A program made the position numbers and the translations under genes. The notes beneath the pieces are model-generated. The model was not told the DNA's origin and searched no databases. It saw only the letters and a program-made list of their open reading frames with translations. A stretch of 64,000 bases of DNA, taken from the NCBI GenBank assembly GCA_025765595.1, contig JAIVFH010000067.1, positions 1-64,000 of the forward strand, written 5' to 3'. Of the stretch, positions 52,204 to 64,000 are shown in pieces. The stretch is from Obelidium mucronatum. Lineage: Eukaryota; Chytridiomycota; Chytridiomycetes; Chytridiales; Chytriomycetaceae. Position 1 is the stretch's first letter. Every line of letters starts with the position of its first letter.

Positions 52204-55200
52204 ATGAGCATGAAGAAGGACGACGAATCAGGTGCGTTTTTACAGCTGCAAATATCGGAGGAAGAATATAGGAAGTTAGAGAAGACAGGCGGACGGGCAT
52301 GCGTGGATCATGTCTATGACTGGTCCCATGAATTAACACACCTTCTCTCTCCCACATGCTGTCGCTAGACTCCTCCCTGTATTCGCACCTGGACAAGAGT
52401 ACTGTTCTCCAAGAAGCCCGGGTCTTCAACGAAACTCCAATCAACGCTCGCAAATGCAGAGCAACTCTCACAAAGATTCTGTATTTGATTTACCAGAGCG
52501 AGCGTCTGCAGACCAAAGAGGCCACGGAAACATTCTTTTCAATCACGAAGCTGTTTCAGAGTCAGGACGTATGTGTGTGGCCCGTTTAGTTTGACATCAG
52601 TCCCAAATTATAATCAAGAACGGATGAATGAAAGAAGCAGGCGGATCGAAGTTGCATTTTTCCGGAAGAACAGGGGCTCTCACAGCTTGGCTGGATGTGG
52701 ACTCGTGTTCTATCTCCCAACGCTGTGGCGTGGAACTAAAATCACTCAATATTTTTTTAGATCCCACTTCGTCAAGCAGTTTATCTTCTAATCAAAGAAC
52801 TTGCTACCGTCGCTGAAGATGTAATCATGGTCACAGCCTCACTCTCCAAAGACCTCACGGCGAAATCCGAAATCTCCAAAGCCAATGCAATCCGCGCCCT
52901 CTGCAAAATCACTGACGCGAGCATGATACAAGGAATTGAGCGCTTCCTTAAACAAGCTATTGTTGACAAGAACCATGCCATCAGCTCTGCGGCTCTTGTT
53001 TCTAGTTTACACCTCTTTGCAAATTCCAAGGATGTCGTGCGACGATGGGCCAATGAGGTGCAAGAAAGCGTAAACAGTAAAGGGGGGATCACACAGTACC
53101 ATGCTTTGGGACTTCTGTACCAGATTCGGCAGCATGATCGAATGGCTGTTATCAAACTCGTTCAATCTCTTTCAAGAGGTACTCTCCGATCTCCTTTGGC
53201 TTACTGTATGCTTGTCAGATACACTGCCAAAATTATGGATGAAGAAGAAGGGTACGTGTTGATGATGATGCGCGGATTGAGAATGTCACTTAAGTAATCC
53301 ATTGCCAGATCTCGTGCATTATACGAATCTCTAGAAGGATGGTTGCGACACCGCAACGAAATGGTAGTCTACGAGGCCGCTCGAGCTATTTGTAACATCC
53401 GTGATGTCACTGCGAAAGAACTGTTCCCTGCCGTTTCGGGTGTGTTGAATTAATTATGTTCTCTTTCCTCTTTTTTGTTAATTCATCCTGACAACAGCTC
53501 TGCAGCTAATGCTTGTCAGTCACAAGGGCAGCTTGAGATTTGCTGCGATCCGAACTCTTAACAAACTGGCTCTTAGCCATCCTGCGTCCGTAGCCCCATG
53601 TAACTTGGATATGGAGAACTTGATTACGGATACCAACAGAAGCATTGCTACATACGCTATTACCACGCTCTTAAAGGTTGGCGTTGTGACGCGTCTTTTG
53701 CTTGGTTACTCACTCTTTTAGTGCAGACTGGAAACGAAGCAAGTGTAGACAGACTTATGAAGCAAATTACTGGATTCATGTCTGAAATATCCGACGACTT
53801 CAAGATAATCGTTGTTGATGCTATTCGATCTTTGTGCCTCAAATTCCCAGCCAAACAAAGTGTGATGATCAACTTTTTAAGCAACATCTTGAAGGATGAA
53901 GGAGGATATGAGTTCAAAAGGTCTATTGTTGAAGCCATTTTTGATATTATTTATCATATCCCCGACGCCAAGGAGTATGGTACGACTTTTTGAGATTCCC
54001 TTTTTTTTTCGTTTTTGAGTTCCTCACAAACTATTCCTAGCTCTCTGCCACCTGTGTGAATTCATTGAAGACTGCGAGTTCACAAAGCTTGCGGTACGAA
54101 TCTTGTACCTTCTTGGAGTTGAAGGACCAAAGAGCTCCACACCTTCAAAATTCATTCGATACATTTACAACCGTATTATCCTCGAAAACGCTACTGTAAA
54201 AGCGGCAGCTGTAAGTGCCATGGGACACTTTGCGGTTGAGGTGCCGGAGTTGAGACCAAGAATCCGTGTTTTGTTAACAAGAGCCATGGATGATAACGAT
54301 GACGAAGTGAGAGACCGTGCCGCGTTGTTTTTGAGAGTTACAGCCAATGATGAACTTGCCCTGAAGTTTGCCAGTTTGGGTATGTACTTCTACTCTTCCA
54401 TTTCTCCCGTTTCTCATATGCCAAAATAGGGGAAACCTTTTCATGGCCTACTCTCGAGAATGGTCTTGTCAACTACTTGGCTCACCCGGAACTGCAGCGT
54501 GCACCATTCGATATTGCTGTCGTTCCAACAGTGTCACGTGCTCAAGAAGAAGCCGAAAAGCAAAGACAAAAGACTGCAAAGCAGGAGAACATTGCGCCAT
54601 CCAGCAAATCCGCTGCAGCTGCGGCCGCTGCCACCGCCGCCGCGGGTCCCGTTGGCTCTGGAGATGCACAAAAAGCCTACGCAGCCGCCATGGAGAAGGT
54701 TCCTCAATTGGCCATGTTGGGCGACATTTTCAAATCCAGCAAGCCTGTTGACTTGACTGAAAGTGAAACTGAATACGTTGTGTCGTGCGTGAAGCATGTT
54801 TTCAAAAGCCATCTGGTGTTTCAGTTCAACTGCCGCAACACAATCAACGACGTCCTTCTTGAGAATGTCACTGTCACCATGCAGGTTGAGCAAAACGAAG
54901 ACGGTACAGCTGGCAACCTTGTTTTGGAAGGCACTGTCGCTGCCCCTCAGCTGGCGTATGATGTTCCAGGAGTTATTTACATGATCTACAAGCGCAATGG
55001 AAACGTAACCCCCGTCGCCACTTTTGGAAACACTCTCAAGTTCATTGTCAAGGATTGCGATCCTGCCACTGGTGAGGCTGATGAGGAAGGTTATGAGGAT
55101 GAGTACTTGTTGGAAGACTTGGAGCTCACGACAGCAGATTACATTTTGCCCACATTTGTTTCAGACTTTGGGCGTGCATGGGAGCAGGTTGGGGAGGAAC

Positions 55201-55540
55201 ATGAATTGGTGGAGGCTTTTGAGCTTTCGGCGATTCCAAGTGTTAAAGGTATTGAAGTAGCTCTCATCTTTTGAACGATGGACTAATTAATTTTTTAAAT
55301 TTAGCCGCTGTTACTCAAATCATCGATATTTTGGGTATGGAGACTTGTGATGGAACTTCTGCTGTCAAAGACAAAGCAACGACCCATACTCTGCTGCTGG
55401 CAGGAATGTTCGTTGGTGGAGTGGGTGCTTTAGTGAGGTGCCGAATGGCCTATGATGCAAGCTCTGGGGTTACTTTGGAGATTGCGGCGAGATGTACTGA
55501 CCCAGAGATTGCCGAACGTATTGTGAATTCAATCGCTTAA
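52204..55540 (+). CDS. SEC21: coatomer subunit gamma
   Basis: Start ATG 52204 (MSMKKDDES), spliced GAATCAG/GTGCGT to TCGCTAG/ACTCC, giving [20 protein letters not shown]. Then come the adaptin-type alpha-solenoid exons ([24 protein letters not shown] region near 52470, [15 protein letters not shown] after the intron at 52569, [20 protein letters not shown] near 54150). An Ala-rich linker (54600-54650) follows, then the C-terminal appendage ([60 protein letters not shown]). The length (about 880 aa) matches the family. COPI coats retrograde Golgi-to-ER vesicles; the appendage recruits ArfGAP. About eight short introns. Confidence 0.95.
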
Positions 55541-55588
55541 TATTTAGCAGAGATTGGAAAGTGGTTTATTTGGAATAAAGCATATATA

Positions 55589-56977
55589 TCAATTCAGTTC
55601 AACAGGATCTGAGCGGATGAAGTGTTGGGGAACATCGTAGTTTGTGACCACGCAAAGAGGCTTGAATTGGGTTGTGCCGCTTGTCCCTTCGCAGTCGATT
55701 CCGAGCAGTCCGCGTTTATCATGTCCCGAGCTTCCCAAGATAACAATTCGCACTCGATCTCCCTCCTTCACAGGCATCTCGTTCGTAAAAAGCCTTGTGG
55801 TGAATGGAGCTTTACACCCTTCAACAAATATTCCAAGGGCGCCACTGTTAGCAAGATCTTCGTTTGCCTCCTGCAGAACAAAGAGGGATGTACATATCCA
55901 TTCCAGGTTATCGATTAGTTTGGTCGGCTCTTTCGCCCCGTTTCTTAAAAGTGTTTTTGCCTTCACAGAATCTGGAAAAGTGCGGGATCCAGAATCGACA
56001 GGAGCGACCCGTTCCACTTTTACCAATCGAGACTTCAAGAAAACGTATTTATCGGCGTGGACTTTTTTCTGGCTAATAAGAGTTTTGTCCCAATCAATTC
56101 GATTTCCATGTGCCATTTCAGGAATATCATGGATTTGCGGAATCCAAAAACTTCCCTTTTGTGAAAATCGATGCGTTGCAAACAAGGATAAATCTCCGGA
56201 TTTTGTGATGACCTGGCGACATAGGTCTTCCCAGAGCTTCTGGACGGGAGTGTCATACGCGCACAATGGAATGTCCACGGTAAACGGTATCAGTCCCAAA
56301 ATACCATACACTCGATCCTGCTCCTTTTCGCAACCTCGACCCTCCAGCAGTTTCAGGATTTGGGCTAAGGATAAACAGGAGCCTTTACACGCACCACCCA
56401 ACTCACTCAGAACATTGATTGCGCCCTTTCCCTCCCGATAACCTCGAGTTGCCCAAAACATCTTCTCTTCATGTAAGGTTGTCCAAACGCTATCGCGATA
56501 AAAGAATATTTGTTTCGGGAGCACAAGTTCTTGCAATGTCCAAACACGATCATACCACTCGGTATCGAAAATAGAATCGTTTGGATCCTGCGTATAGGCA
56601 GCAACACAAAAAGCCATGGAATAGATGCTGCTCATTAATGGGATGTAAACTGACTTGTCTTGCTTTCCAACGGGAGTTGGAGACTGGTTGATACTGAACG
56701 AATCCATCCAGATCCAATCGATGGACTGCTGCTTTGCGAGTTCAACGCATGCCTTGAGGGTGTTTAATGGCGCGCTTTGACTGAGCCATTCGTTTCCTTG
56801 TGCGTCTGTAACCGTTAATGGAAAAGATTGGAGGGGTTTCCAGCGGTATGATATTGCGAGATATGGAATAGATGTTGATTTTAAGTGTGTTTTAATTTGA
56901 GGAGGGCTGTCAATGGCGGAGTTGCAGCTGTTTGCATTTGAAGATTCTAGAATATAAGACAGTTCGGATCGGGACAC
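55589..56977 (-). CDS. HET-domain (heterokaryon-incompatibility) protein
   Basis: Single exon, 462 codons; convergent with SEC21, their 3' ends 49 bases apart. It begins MSRSELSYILESSN. Core motifs: YLAISYRWKP, then CVELAKQQSIDWIWMDSFSI with NQ, then FCVAAYTQDPNDS and EWYDRVWTLQELVLP. These are the conserved blocks of the HET domain (SYRW; WxDxxxINQ; RxWTxQE). The remainder is a partly conserved C-terminal region of unknown role. HET proteins trigger cell death on non-self recognition in filamentous fungi; in chytrids their role is not known to me. No membrane segments. Confidence 0.85.
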   Translation of the reverse strand: MSRSELSYILESSNANSCNSAIDSPPQIKTHLKSTSIPYLAISYRWKPLQSFPLTVTDAQGNEWLSQSAPLNTLKACVELAKQQSIDWIWMDSFSINQSPTPVGKQDKSVYIPLMSSIYSMAFCVAAYTQDPNDSIFDTEWYDRVWTLQELVLPKQIFFYRDSVWTTLHEEKMFWATRGYREGKGAINVLSELGGACKGSCLSLAQILKLLEGRGCEKEQDRVYGILGLIPFTVDIPLCAYDTPVQKLWEDLCRQVITKSGDLSLFATHRFSQKGSFWIPQIHDIPEMAHGNRIDWDKTLISQKKVHADKYVFLKSRLVKVERVAPVDSGSRTFPDSVKAKTLLRNGAKEPTKLIDNLEWICTSLFVLQEANEDLANSGALGIFVEGCKAPFTTRLFTNEMPVKEGDRVRIVILGSSGHDKRGLLGIDCEGTSGTTQFKPLCVVTNYDVPQHFIRSDPVELN

Positions 56978-57179
56978 ACAGCGAAGAGGACAATCATGAA
57001 TTGAGTGACGATTAAAGAAACTGCCCTTCTGAAAAAGGTAGAAAAGAAAAACGCAAGATGTTTATTTCTCAAGTGTGAGTTCAAGATAAGATTGCATACG
57101 CAATTGCACGCAATTTTACGCAAATCGACGCGAAAAAAATCTACCTGCGATTTACTTTGAAATCAGCTGTAAAAAGAAG

Positions 57180-57854
57180 TCATTTCTGGTAAGCCACAAC
57201 AACGGCCTTTCCGATCGCACTTCCAAGCTCGTGCGAAACCCCAACAAGAAACTCTGCCATATCGCAAAAGGCAATTGTACTTGCTGTCGCATCAGATACA
57301 ACGAGCTTCCCACGCGATGAACCTTCTTCTGGCAAGCGCATTCTCACAAAAGTGTACCTCAAATCCTTGTGGCTTGAGGAATACAAGTAATCGGCAACCT
57401 TGTCATTGTCTGCAATCTGGGCCTGCAATCCAATCAAGCTGGACAAAATATACTTGATAACTTGACCAAAGAATGTGGGTGCCTCGTCTTTAGGGAGAGT
57501 AAAGATTCCGCCCAAGTAGATAATGTTTGTTTGGGGGAGCCACTGTTGTTGAGCCAGAGTTTCGACGATCACAGGAACGGCGATCGCATTCAAGTTTTGG
57601 ATTGGGGCTTTACGAGGAGGAGTCGACGCGACAATAATTCCAGTTGGTTTGGTGTCGCGGACTACTTTGGAAACTGCCAGCTTGTCCGTCAGGTCTCCTT
57701 GAATCACCGTGATTCTGGAACGGAGAGAAGCATCCAGTTTTGCTGCATCTCGAACAAAGACGGTAACTTTATCGCCTTGCTTGATGGCTTCTTGAAGAAT
57801 GTATTTTCCAGTGGCGCCTGTGGCACCGAAAATGAGAGTGGAATGGTTATTCAT
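57180..57854 (-). CDS. NAD(P)-binding atypical SDR (NmrA-like/YwnB-like)
   Basis: Single exon, 224 codons. LIFGATGATGKYILQEAIKQ carries the Gly-rich dinucleotide loop (GATGATGK), followed by DKVTVFVRDAAKL and the acidic ITVIQGDLTD. It lacks the YxxxK pair of classical SDRs and has the length of the NAD(P)H-binding 13 family. Such proteins act as reductases or redox sensors. The C-terminal half has VRMRLPEEGSSRGKLVVSDA, which is common in this group. The intergenic region to the ABCA gene is about 790 bases. Confidence 0.85.
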   Translation of the reverse strand: MNNHSTLIFGATGATGKYILQEAIKQGDKVTVFVRDAAKLDASLRSRITVIQGDLTDKLAVSKVVRDTKPTGIIVASTPPRKAPIQNLNAIAVPVIVETLAQQQWLPQTNIIYLGGIFTLPKDEAPTFFGQVIKYILSSLIGLQAQIADNDKVADYLYSSSHKDLRYTFVRMRLPEEGSSRGKLVVSDATASTIAFCDMAEFLVGVSHELGSAIGKAVVVAYQK

Positions 57855-58640
57855 TGTTATTTGAAGTTCTTTCGGTTATGAGGAAGTATTGCATATTGCT
57901 TTTGACCTTTTATATTTTCATTGGATTCGAATTAAACGTTTTACATTTCAAATCGCATGGGAAGGATGAGCGCTCGATTTTGAGCGCTCTTGGAATGCTG
58001 ATCACGTGACACAAAATTTGAGCAAAATTCATATTTACATATCATCCAAAGTTCTGTGCGTACTCATCACAGAAAGTAGAATCCAACGAAGAATTATATT
58101 GTTCACCAAACCCATACCCCATAGTCGCATGAGCCCCGCATTCCAAGTAAACACCTCTCGAGATCACTTTGGTTCATTAACCATGGAGGAAACGACAAAG
58201 TGTAGGTTTGGTTGAACCGGGTCATATAAAAGAAACGAAAGAATCATTGTTTGCATACTTGCCTCGCGTCGGCAGAGGTATACAAATGCTCTCCCTGCAC
58301 TGTAGTAAGAATACACAAGGGCCCGAATGCAGAATGAAATACGGGTATTGTGGTCCGTCGAAACCATCCTGTACGCAATTCGCGATGGTGGTCTGGTGCG
58401 GGTTGGCCATCGTCGGCTTTCAGATGCAACCGCTGTTATTGCTCAGGCAGGACGCAAAGTCCTCGTTGCTGTTTAGAGCGAGGGTTCTCCTCTGCCACCT
58501 CTTTGTCTATATATCTGCCAGCGAAGGGAGTATCTGTACAACTGGAAAAAAATAGCGTATTGATTGTATCTGATTATTTATAAAGGCCAGACGGTAAAGC
58601 AAGATGTGACAATTATTTTTAAATTTCAAAACAAAATAGG
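57855..58640. other. intergenic, no gene seen
   Basis: About 790 bases with several short frames on both strands, none with a recognisable motif. It contains the promoters of the NmrA-like gene and the ABCA gene. Confidence 0.5.
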
Positions 58641-61600
58641 ATGGAATCAAAGGAAGCACTAGCACAATCACGTCCATCTGTTCAAGCAAGCAGCAGACAA
58701 GTTTATCCAGAGCCTGAAGCTGACGCATCGGTACCGAAAAGCCACCAGTTTAGAGCACTGAGCAAAAAAGCAGTTTCGTTCCAAAAACGGCAAATGTTCA
58801 CCAACGTCTGTTGTATTTGGTAAAATCATAAATTCGAAATTTCCACGCATTTGCTCTTAAACTGCTATTCTATTCAGCCTTTGTCCTTTAATGATGGTCG
58901 CAATTTCCGCCTTTCTAGGAACTTTGATCAACACCTTGATCGCCAAGTCTTCAACAGCCGAAGGTTCTCAAAAGAAAAGCACCATGCCAATCTTAATAAT
59001 TGATTTGAATAGATATTCTTTACTGCGGCAACAATGCATCTTTGAATGATGCTGGTTTTCCGATATTCAACACATCTGATCCACGGGTATATGGCTTCAA
59101 GACTACAAACGGAAAAAGCGTCAACTTTTACTTCTATACTGGAAATATTCTGACGTTCGGGGGAGGGCAAACCAGTCATGCTTGTGTTCACTGGTTTGGC
59201 GAAAACTATCCACAGAACTCAGCCATTTATGAACGGAATGCCGGGCTTTCGGGAATATCAAAATTAGACTCGTGAGCTAATTATTGTATCAAATTATTGA
59301 TAATATAACGCTTCGTTTAAAAGAACGTACATGGTACCTCCGGACAATGGTTGGGTAACAGCCTTGACAAATCTTGCGGCAGCGAGCTCATCTGATTACC
59401 TCAGTATGGTGAGCACCCTGTCGACAAATCAAGTGAACCAGTGGTTTCTCGCGTCTTCTGCTTCAGGGCTATCTGACATTCTTGGAGCTCGGCCTCAAAA
59501 AACAGCATTAAGTGTCGCGGGAGCCGTGGCGGCTGGTATTGCAGCTATATCAACCCCTTTTACGAGCTACTCTACAGCACCAGACTCATCTGGAAACAAG
59601 GGAATGTTGGGCTCTATCGAAGGACGTCTTTATATCAACGTTTCTTCGCCAACAACCTTCAACTCGGTTCCTTTTGCAGAGATTAAATCAACCACTTCAG
59701 ATGATGATTTAGATGATTTATTATCTGTCCTTATCAACCAAGTTATAACGGGATTGGCTGGACTCGACAAGTCGGTGTTGCTATCGTCTGATTCGTCTAC
59801 AAAAGACTTGATCAACTTCTACAAAAGCGCGCAACAAGTAACGCAAGTGATGCCTCATGGAGCATTGTATTTGAATTCTTTCAGTAGCTCGAGTTTATCT
59901 CTGCAAATGACACTCCACTTCGGTAAAGATTCACGAATTGCAACAAGTGGGAACTTTCCATCACAAGGATTCAGACAGCTGAATGTTGTGACTCAACTGG
60001 GGCAAGTTGCTTTACGCAGTTTGCTTGGTTCGAGTGGGCATTCCGGGTCTACAATCACACAAGGAATTAGAATCTTTCCCCAGAGTTTTAGTACTGCTGT
60101 TGATTTCCCGTTTGGTGGACTCATTGGACGTGTGTTATATCCGTTTGGTGTATCTTTCTTATTACCTATTTTTACAATCATGCTGGTCAAAGAAAAGGAG
60201 GAGAGAATGTGAGTCGAGTTCGATTTTTTATCCTCAAATTCTTCAACAAGAAAAAACAAACATCTAAACTTCAAACCAGCTTCATCATGATGAAGTTAAA
60301 TGGCCTTAAAACCTGGACTTACTATTTGAGTCATTATATCACATTCTATATCCTCTACACTTTCTCGGCCGCAATTTTCCTCATTGCTGGCATTCAATCA
60401 AAGCTGACCTTTTTCACTCAAACACAAATCGGTGTTTTAATTTTACTTTTTTTTATTTGGGGACATGTTCAAATCGTGCTGGCTTTCTTGTTCAGCACAC
60501 TGTTCAGCAAAAGTCGGATCGCTCTTGGTAAAGGAGAAAATTCCAATGAATACTTTGGTGGTTTTCTGACTGTCTTTTTCATTCTTCAAAACGCTTTTGG
60601 ACATAAGTTTTGGTCTTCTTGGTTGTTTTGGTTGGAGTCATCATCTCCTTGGTTTCGGAAAGATTATACAGCAAGACTACTGCGCCAATGGCATATTTAC
60701 TTTGGCCACCATTTGCTTTTTACCGATCGCTTTCAATCATTAATACTGCCAGTTATACAACGACTCTTCAGGTATTCTTCATTTCATCTATATTATTCTA
60801 ATTGGAGTACAGCCGTACAAAACCAGCATGCTTGTGGCTGGAAACGAAGTTTACACTTGTATATCGTTTTTGATTGGCGAGGTTTTCGTGTATGGAGTCG
60901 TGGCGTTATACTTGTCCTTCATCGTTCCGTCTGAGTTTGGGAAAGCACTTCCGTGGCATTTTCCGATCACAATGCCAATCGCAAAGTTTCAGAAGCAACA
61001 AAGAAGGAAGCTAAACAATGGAATTGTGAGTTTAGACTTTTTATTTTGTTTAGGTTTTATAGGTCTTTTTATTTTCTATTTTTTTTCGCATTTTTCCTAA
61101 AATTTTTTGGAAGGACCCACTATCTGAAACCCAACTTGCCCAAACGGTTGTGATCGATACTACTGAAACTCAATTCGAGGATGCGGATGTAAAGGAAGAA
61201 AAGAATAGGGTGGAGCAAGGGGAATATCCGAGAGATAGTCCTTTGGTTATTTCGCACATGCGGAAAGTGTACCCCAGTCGCGGGGGATTGGGGCCCAAAT
61301 TTGCAGTTAAAGATATTTCATTTGCCGCTGATATGGGAACTGTATTTGGATTACTTGGGTGATTCGAGTTTTTTTTTCCTCCTATCTTCTATTTAATTAC
61401 GCAATTCTCACTGACGTCTTTTTTTTTGATGCAGACCAAATGGGGCTGGAAAGACGACGTTAATCAGTATTCTGACTGGGCTTTATCCAGCCAGTTTTGG
61501 AAATGCGATTTTAGCCGGGTTTGACATCAAGAGTGATGCATCAGATATTTGCAAAGTCATGGGGATTTGCCCCCAGTTTGACATTCTGTGGGAAGAGTTG

Positions 61601-62509
61601 ACTGTGGAGGAGCATCTCTATTTTTATGTAATATTTGGCCTGAGGTGCCCTTCCTCAATTGAATGCAAACTGAAACGAACATTAAGGCTAGAATGAAAGG
61701 CGCCGAACCAAGCACTGAAAAACAATACGTTCAAAGAGCCCTGCAAAATGTGTCCTTGACTAGTCTTGCCGACAGACAAACTAAGAGGTTGAGCGGTGGT
61801 GAAAAGAGAAGACTTTCGATTGCAATCGCACTTATTGGGAATCCAAAAATTGTGTTCTTGGATGAACCCACGGTGACCTGATATTTTTTTAATTTTGTTT
61901 TTTGTTGTCTTTTGAGTTTAAACTGTATTTCCCCTTAGACTGGTTTGGACCCTGAAGTACGCCGTTTGATCTGGAATATTATTCAACACGCAAAAGAAAA
62001 CAAAACTGTGGTCTTGGTGAGGGCAAGCCCTATATCCCTGACCATGATTTTTTACAAATGCAACAGACAACTCATTCGATGGAAGAGGCAGAAGCATTAT
62101 GCAGCAGGATTGGAATCATGGCGAAAGGAACACTTCGCTGCATTGCAAACTCGTTAAGACTGAAAGAACTTTATGGATCTGGGTTTCGCGTGTACTTCAA
62201 CACAGAAGCTTCAGACATGGAGAAAGCATGCGCCTTTGTTGAGGGACTACTTCCGTCAGGATTCAGAAAAATTGATGCCTTTGCAACGATGTGTGGGCTT
62301 TTTTTGAAGAGGTTTCTCGAAGACTGATTTTTCATATTTGCAGGGCCTCTTACGAGTTTCCGTCTTCTCAAAATGCAATCTCAAATATATTCGAGAAGAT
62401 GGAATCTGGAAAGTCGGTTCATGGAGTATTAGATTGGGGAATCTCTCAAACTACTCTGGAGGATGTGTTCGTCAAGATCATTTCAGAAGATGATGCGAAC
62501 GCCGATTGA
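58641..62509 (+). CDS. half-size ABCA-type ABC transporter
   Basis: Multi-exon gene, ATG 58641 ([20 protein letters not shown]). After a hydrophilic N-terminus a first membrane segment lies near 58880-58960. A large luminal/extracellular loop (59050-60050) follows, then membrane segments at 60110-61070 with the loop motif [10 protein letters not shown] that marks ABCA proteins. The ATPase has Walker A split by an intron (GLLG, then [11 protein letters not shown] at 61435). It also has Q-loop [13 protein letters not shown], signature [14 protein letters not shown], and Walker [15 protein letters not shown] split by an intron at 61875. The H-loop is [17 protein letters not shown] short regulatory domain ends the protein. 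Only one membrane half and one ATPase are present, so it must dimerise. ABCA proteins move lipids. It has about ten introns, several with ambiguous joins. Confidence 0.85.
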
Positions 62510-62995
62510 AAGGAACATAGAGCTATTGTATCGGAACCTAACTGAACAATACGAATAAATAGACACTGTAAGCCGTCCTATGATAGACCTCTTAACTTCC
62601 CAGTAGGTTGATCATCTTAACGTCTAAGGATGCATAAAAGTGTCCTGGATGCCGGGCAGTTGCGCCTTCTTGCTGTACATGCCTGGTGGTTAGACTGCAG
62701 ACACTTGGATGTCTGGTGGAAACAAATAGCGCATCACGCGCATCGCACACATCCAAGATCAGGCACGAAAGGCCTTGTGACAACCTAGAGTTCAAGCAAA
62801 AGAAGTCATCGAAAGCACTTTTGTTGCAAACATTCACAATTGAACGAGGGCTTGGGTCTCTCATTAATTTTTTCGATTTGAAGGGGAAAAGTGGCCAAAT
62901 CCAAATTGGAAAATTCGCTGATTGAAAGCAAAACGTATTTAAGGCGACACTTCGCACGGAAGGAAGTGTACACAAAAAAGTTAGATTTAGAAAAG
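62510..62995. other. intergenic and 5' flank of the Ala/Pro/Thr-rich gene
   Basis: No recognisable gene. A possible in-frame upstream ATG at 62891 would lengthen the next protein by 35 codons; I prefer the later ATG at 62996. Confidence 0.4.
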
Positions 62996-63451
62996 ATGGG
63001 TCTCGCTCCAGTCTACGTTGCTCCAGTTGCGCCAACCACCGCCCCAGCTTACACTGCCACTGCTCCTCCAGCTGACAACAAGCCAACCACCACTGCTGGC
63101 GCCGTCTACACTGCCCCACCAGCATCCGTTGCCACCACCACTGCTGCCACTGCTGCCTACACTGCCGGCCCAGCTGCTGACAAGCCAACCACCGCTGCTG
63201 CCTACGTTGCCCCAGCTCCAGTTGCCCCAACTGCCACCTACGCCCCAGCCAACAGCACCCCAACCCCAGCTGCCACCACCGTTGCCAAGTGCATCCAGGC
63301 CACCCCAACCCCAACCCCAGCTGCCGACAAGCCAACCGCCTACGTCCCAGCTGTTGTGAGCACCTACAAGCCAAACACCAACTTGTACTCTGGAGCTGTC
63401 CAAACCTCCATCCTCACTGCCGCTGCTGCCGTTGTTGCCCTCTTCATCTAA
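62996..63451 (+). CDS. Ala/Pro/Thr-rich surface-type protein, possible GPI anchor
   Basis: From ATG 62996 (AAAAGATGGG) the product is about 150 residues. It is mostly Ala, Pro, Thr and Val, with repeated (T/A)AYVAPAP and DKPTTAA units, one Cys (AKCIQAT) and a hydrophobic C-terminus VQTSILTAAAAVVALFI. A short hydrophobic tail after a small-residue stretch is what a GPI-anchor signal looks like. A convincing N-terminal signal peptide is missing, both with this start and with the upstream ATG 62891. Strong third-position C bias (GCC, CCA, ACC) suggests high expression. A cell-wall or cyst-coat role is inference. Confidence 0.6.
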   Translation: MGLAPVYVAPVAPTTAPAYTATAPPADNKPTTTAGAVYTAPPASVATTTAATAAYTAGPAADKPTTAAAYVAPAPVAPTATYAPANSTPTPAATTVAKCIQATPTPTPAADKPTAYVPAVVSTYKPNTNLYSGAVQTSILTAAAAVVALFI

Positions 63452-63803
63452 ATCTGTTCTATCTTGATCACTCCCTTTTCCCCTCCCGTTTTTGAATAAA
63501 CACTTAGACAATTCTATTCTCGATACTTCTCTTGCATTTCCATCATTTCAGTATGCATACATTACTTAACTCTTGTGTTGCCTTTCAGCTTGCATTATTG
63601 AATATTTTTGGCACGACAGAGAATCGACGTTACCAATATAGCGAAAAAATATCGAGTTCATTTTTGAACATACCGAGCGTTACAACAACCTGCGTGACGT
63701 TGAAGACCCCGAAACTAGAGTCACCTTGAACTAGAATAAGAATTCCGGTAAAGGTTTTTGGACGCTTTTGTTGAAGACTTCCTCAGGTTTTCTGACACTG
63801 TGA

Positions 63804-64000
63804 CGTTATTTACTGGAAATTGGAACAAACATCTCGCCCCCAATTGAGATCCACACATGCGATTTGGTCAAGGACGGTTTTGCGTTTGATGTTTCTGAAG
63901 CAGTACTAGTTTTGGATGGCAAGCAAAAGATGGCTGCTTGGTTCCACAAGAAGGCAGCTGCAAGCAGACATGAAAGCGCCCGTGTACGTGAAACTGGGCA
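63804..64000 (+). CDS. partial open frame at the window edge
   Basis: Open from the stop at 63801 to the end of the window, reading ...EIHTCDLVKDGFAFDVSEAV then LVLDGKQKMAAWFHKKAAA. It could be an internal exon of a gene that continues to the right. No family is recognised and no start codon is claimed. Confidence 0.3.

Noticed and set aside
57855..58640. Small genes in the intergenic region
   Set aside because: Short frames on both strands show no motif, no splice support and no codon signal.
62592..63511. Minus-strand frames rich in Gln, Trp, Cys and Gly
   Set aside because: Antisense of the Ala/Pro/Thr-rich gene; codon bias supports the + strand.

Overview
The window is a eukaryotic nuclear segment, most likely from an early-diverging fungus of the chytrid type. 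Genes carry many short GT-AG introns (about 37-75 nt). The housekeeping set is fungal in flavour: a coatomer gamma subunit, ATP synthase subunit f, a prefoldin 2, an NDUFAF5-type complex I factor, a WHI3/WHI4-like RNA-binding protein, a CRP1-like glycogen-binding-domain protein and a HET-domain protein. An ABCA transporter and an Ssu-2-like protein fit a chytrid better than a yeast. The genus cannot be named from the sequence.

Layout. 1-6.4 kb is a repeat desert: 15-bp AGCGCT tandem arrays, tRNA-like sequences, foldback motifs, a 72-bp tandem repeat and a broken Ulp1-type SUMO protease exon. 6.8-12.8 kb holds two tandem paralogous membrane proteins with TIR domains, both on the minus strand. 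12.9-22.2 kb is one very large minus-strand split gene. Its C-terminus has RuvC and zinc-ribbon signatures of a Fanzor (eukaryotic TnpB) nuclease, and its N-terminus holds a 76-residue ubiquitin-like domain ending in Gly-Gly. 22.2-24.2 kb is intergenic with three diverged repeat copies. 24.2-31.8 kb lies between two palindromic sites that share the same 5-base spacer. It holds a 283-bp tandem array, a gene that begins with a histone H3 tail, and two large unknown minus-strand genes. A pogo/CENP-B-like DNA-binding ORF without a catalytic domain abuts the right palindrome. 32.5-35 kb has two unknown genes, one with an in-frame TAG.

35.1-40.7 kb looks like one PHRF1-like RING/PHD gene broken in two by about 4.2 kb of DNA. 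That DNA encodes a Cys/His-repeat protein with a PD-(D/E)XK-type nuclease domain. From 41 kb to the end the window is compact housekeeping sequence: gamma-glutamyl-cyclotransferase-like, Ssu-2-like, NDUFAF5, PFD2, CRP1-like, WHI-like, a small mitochondrial protein, ATP17, SEC21, HET, NmrA-like, ABCA and an Ala/Pro/Thr-rich surface-like protein.

The left 40 kb reads as a mobile-element-rich accessory block: RNA-guided-type nuclease, second nuclease, histone-tail mimic, ubiquitin-like domain, SUMO protease remnant and TIR proteins. It sits against a conserved block. The strongest candidate for an undescribed system is the giant ubiquitin-like/Fanzor gene together with its palindrome-bounded neighbour carrying the H3-tail gene. 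A functional link between the two is inference. All exon joins are my own reading of splice signals and reading frames and have not been tested against transcripts.
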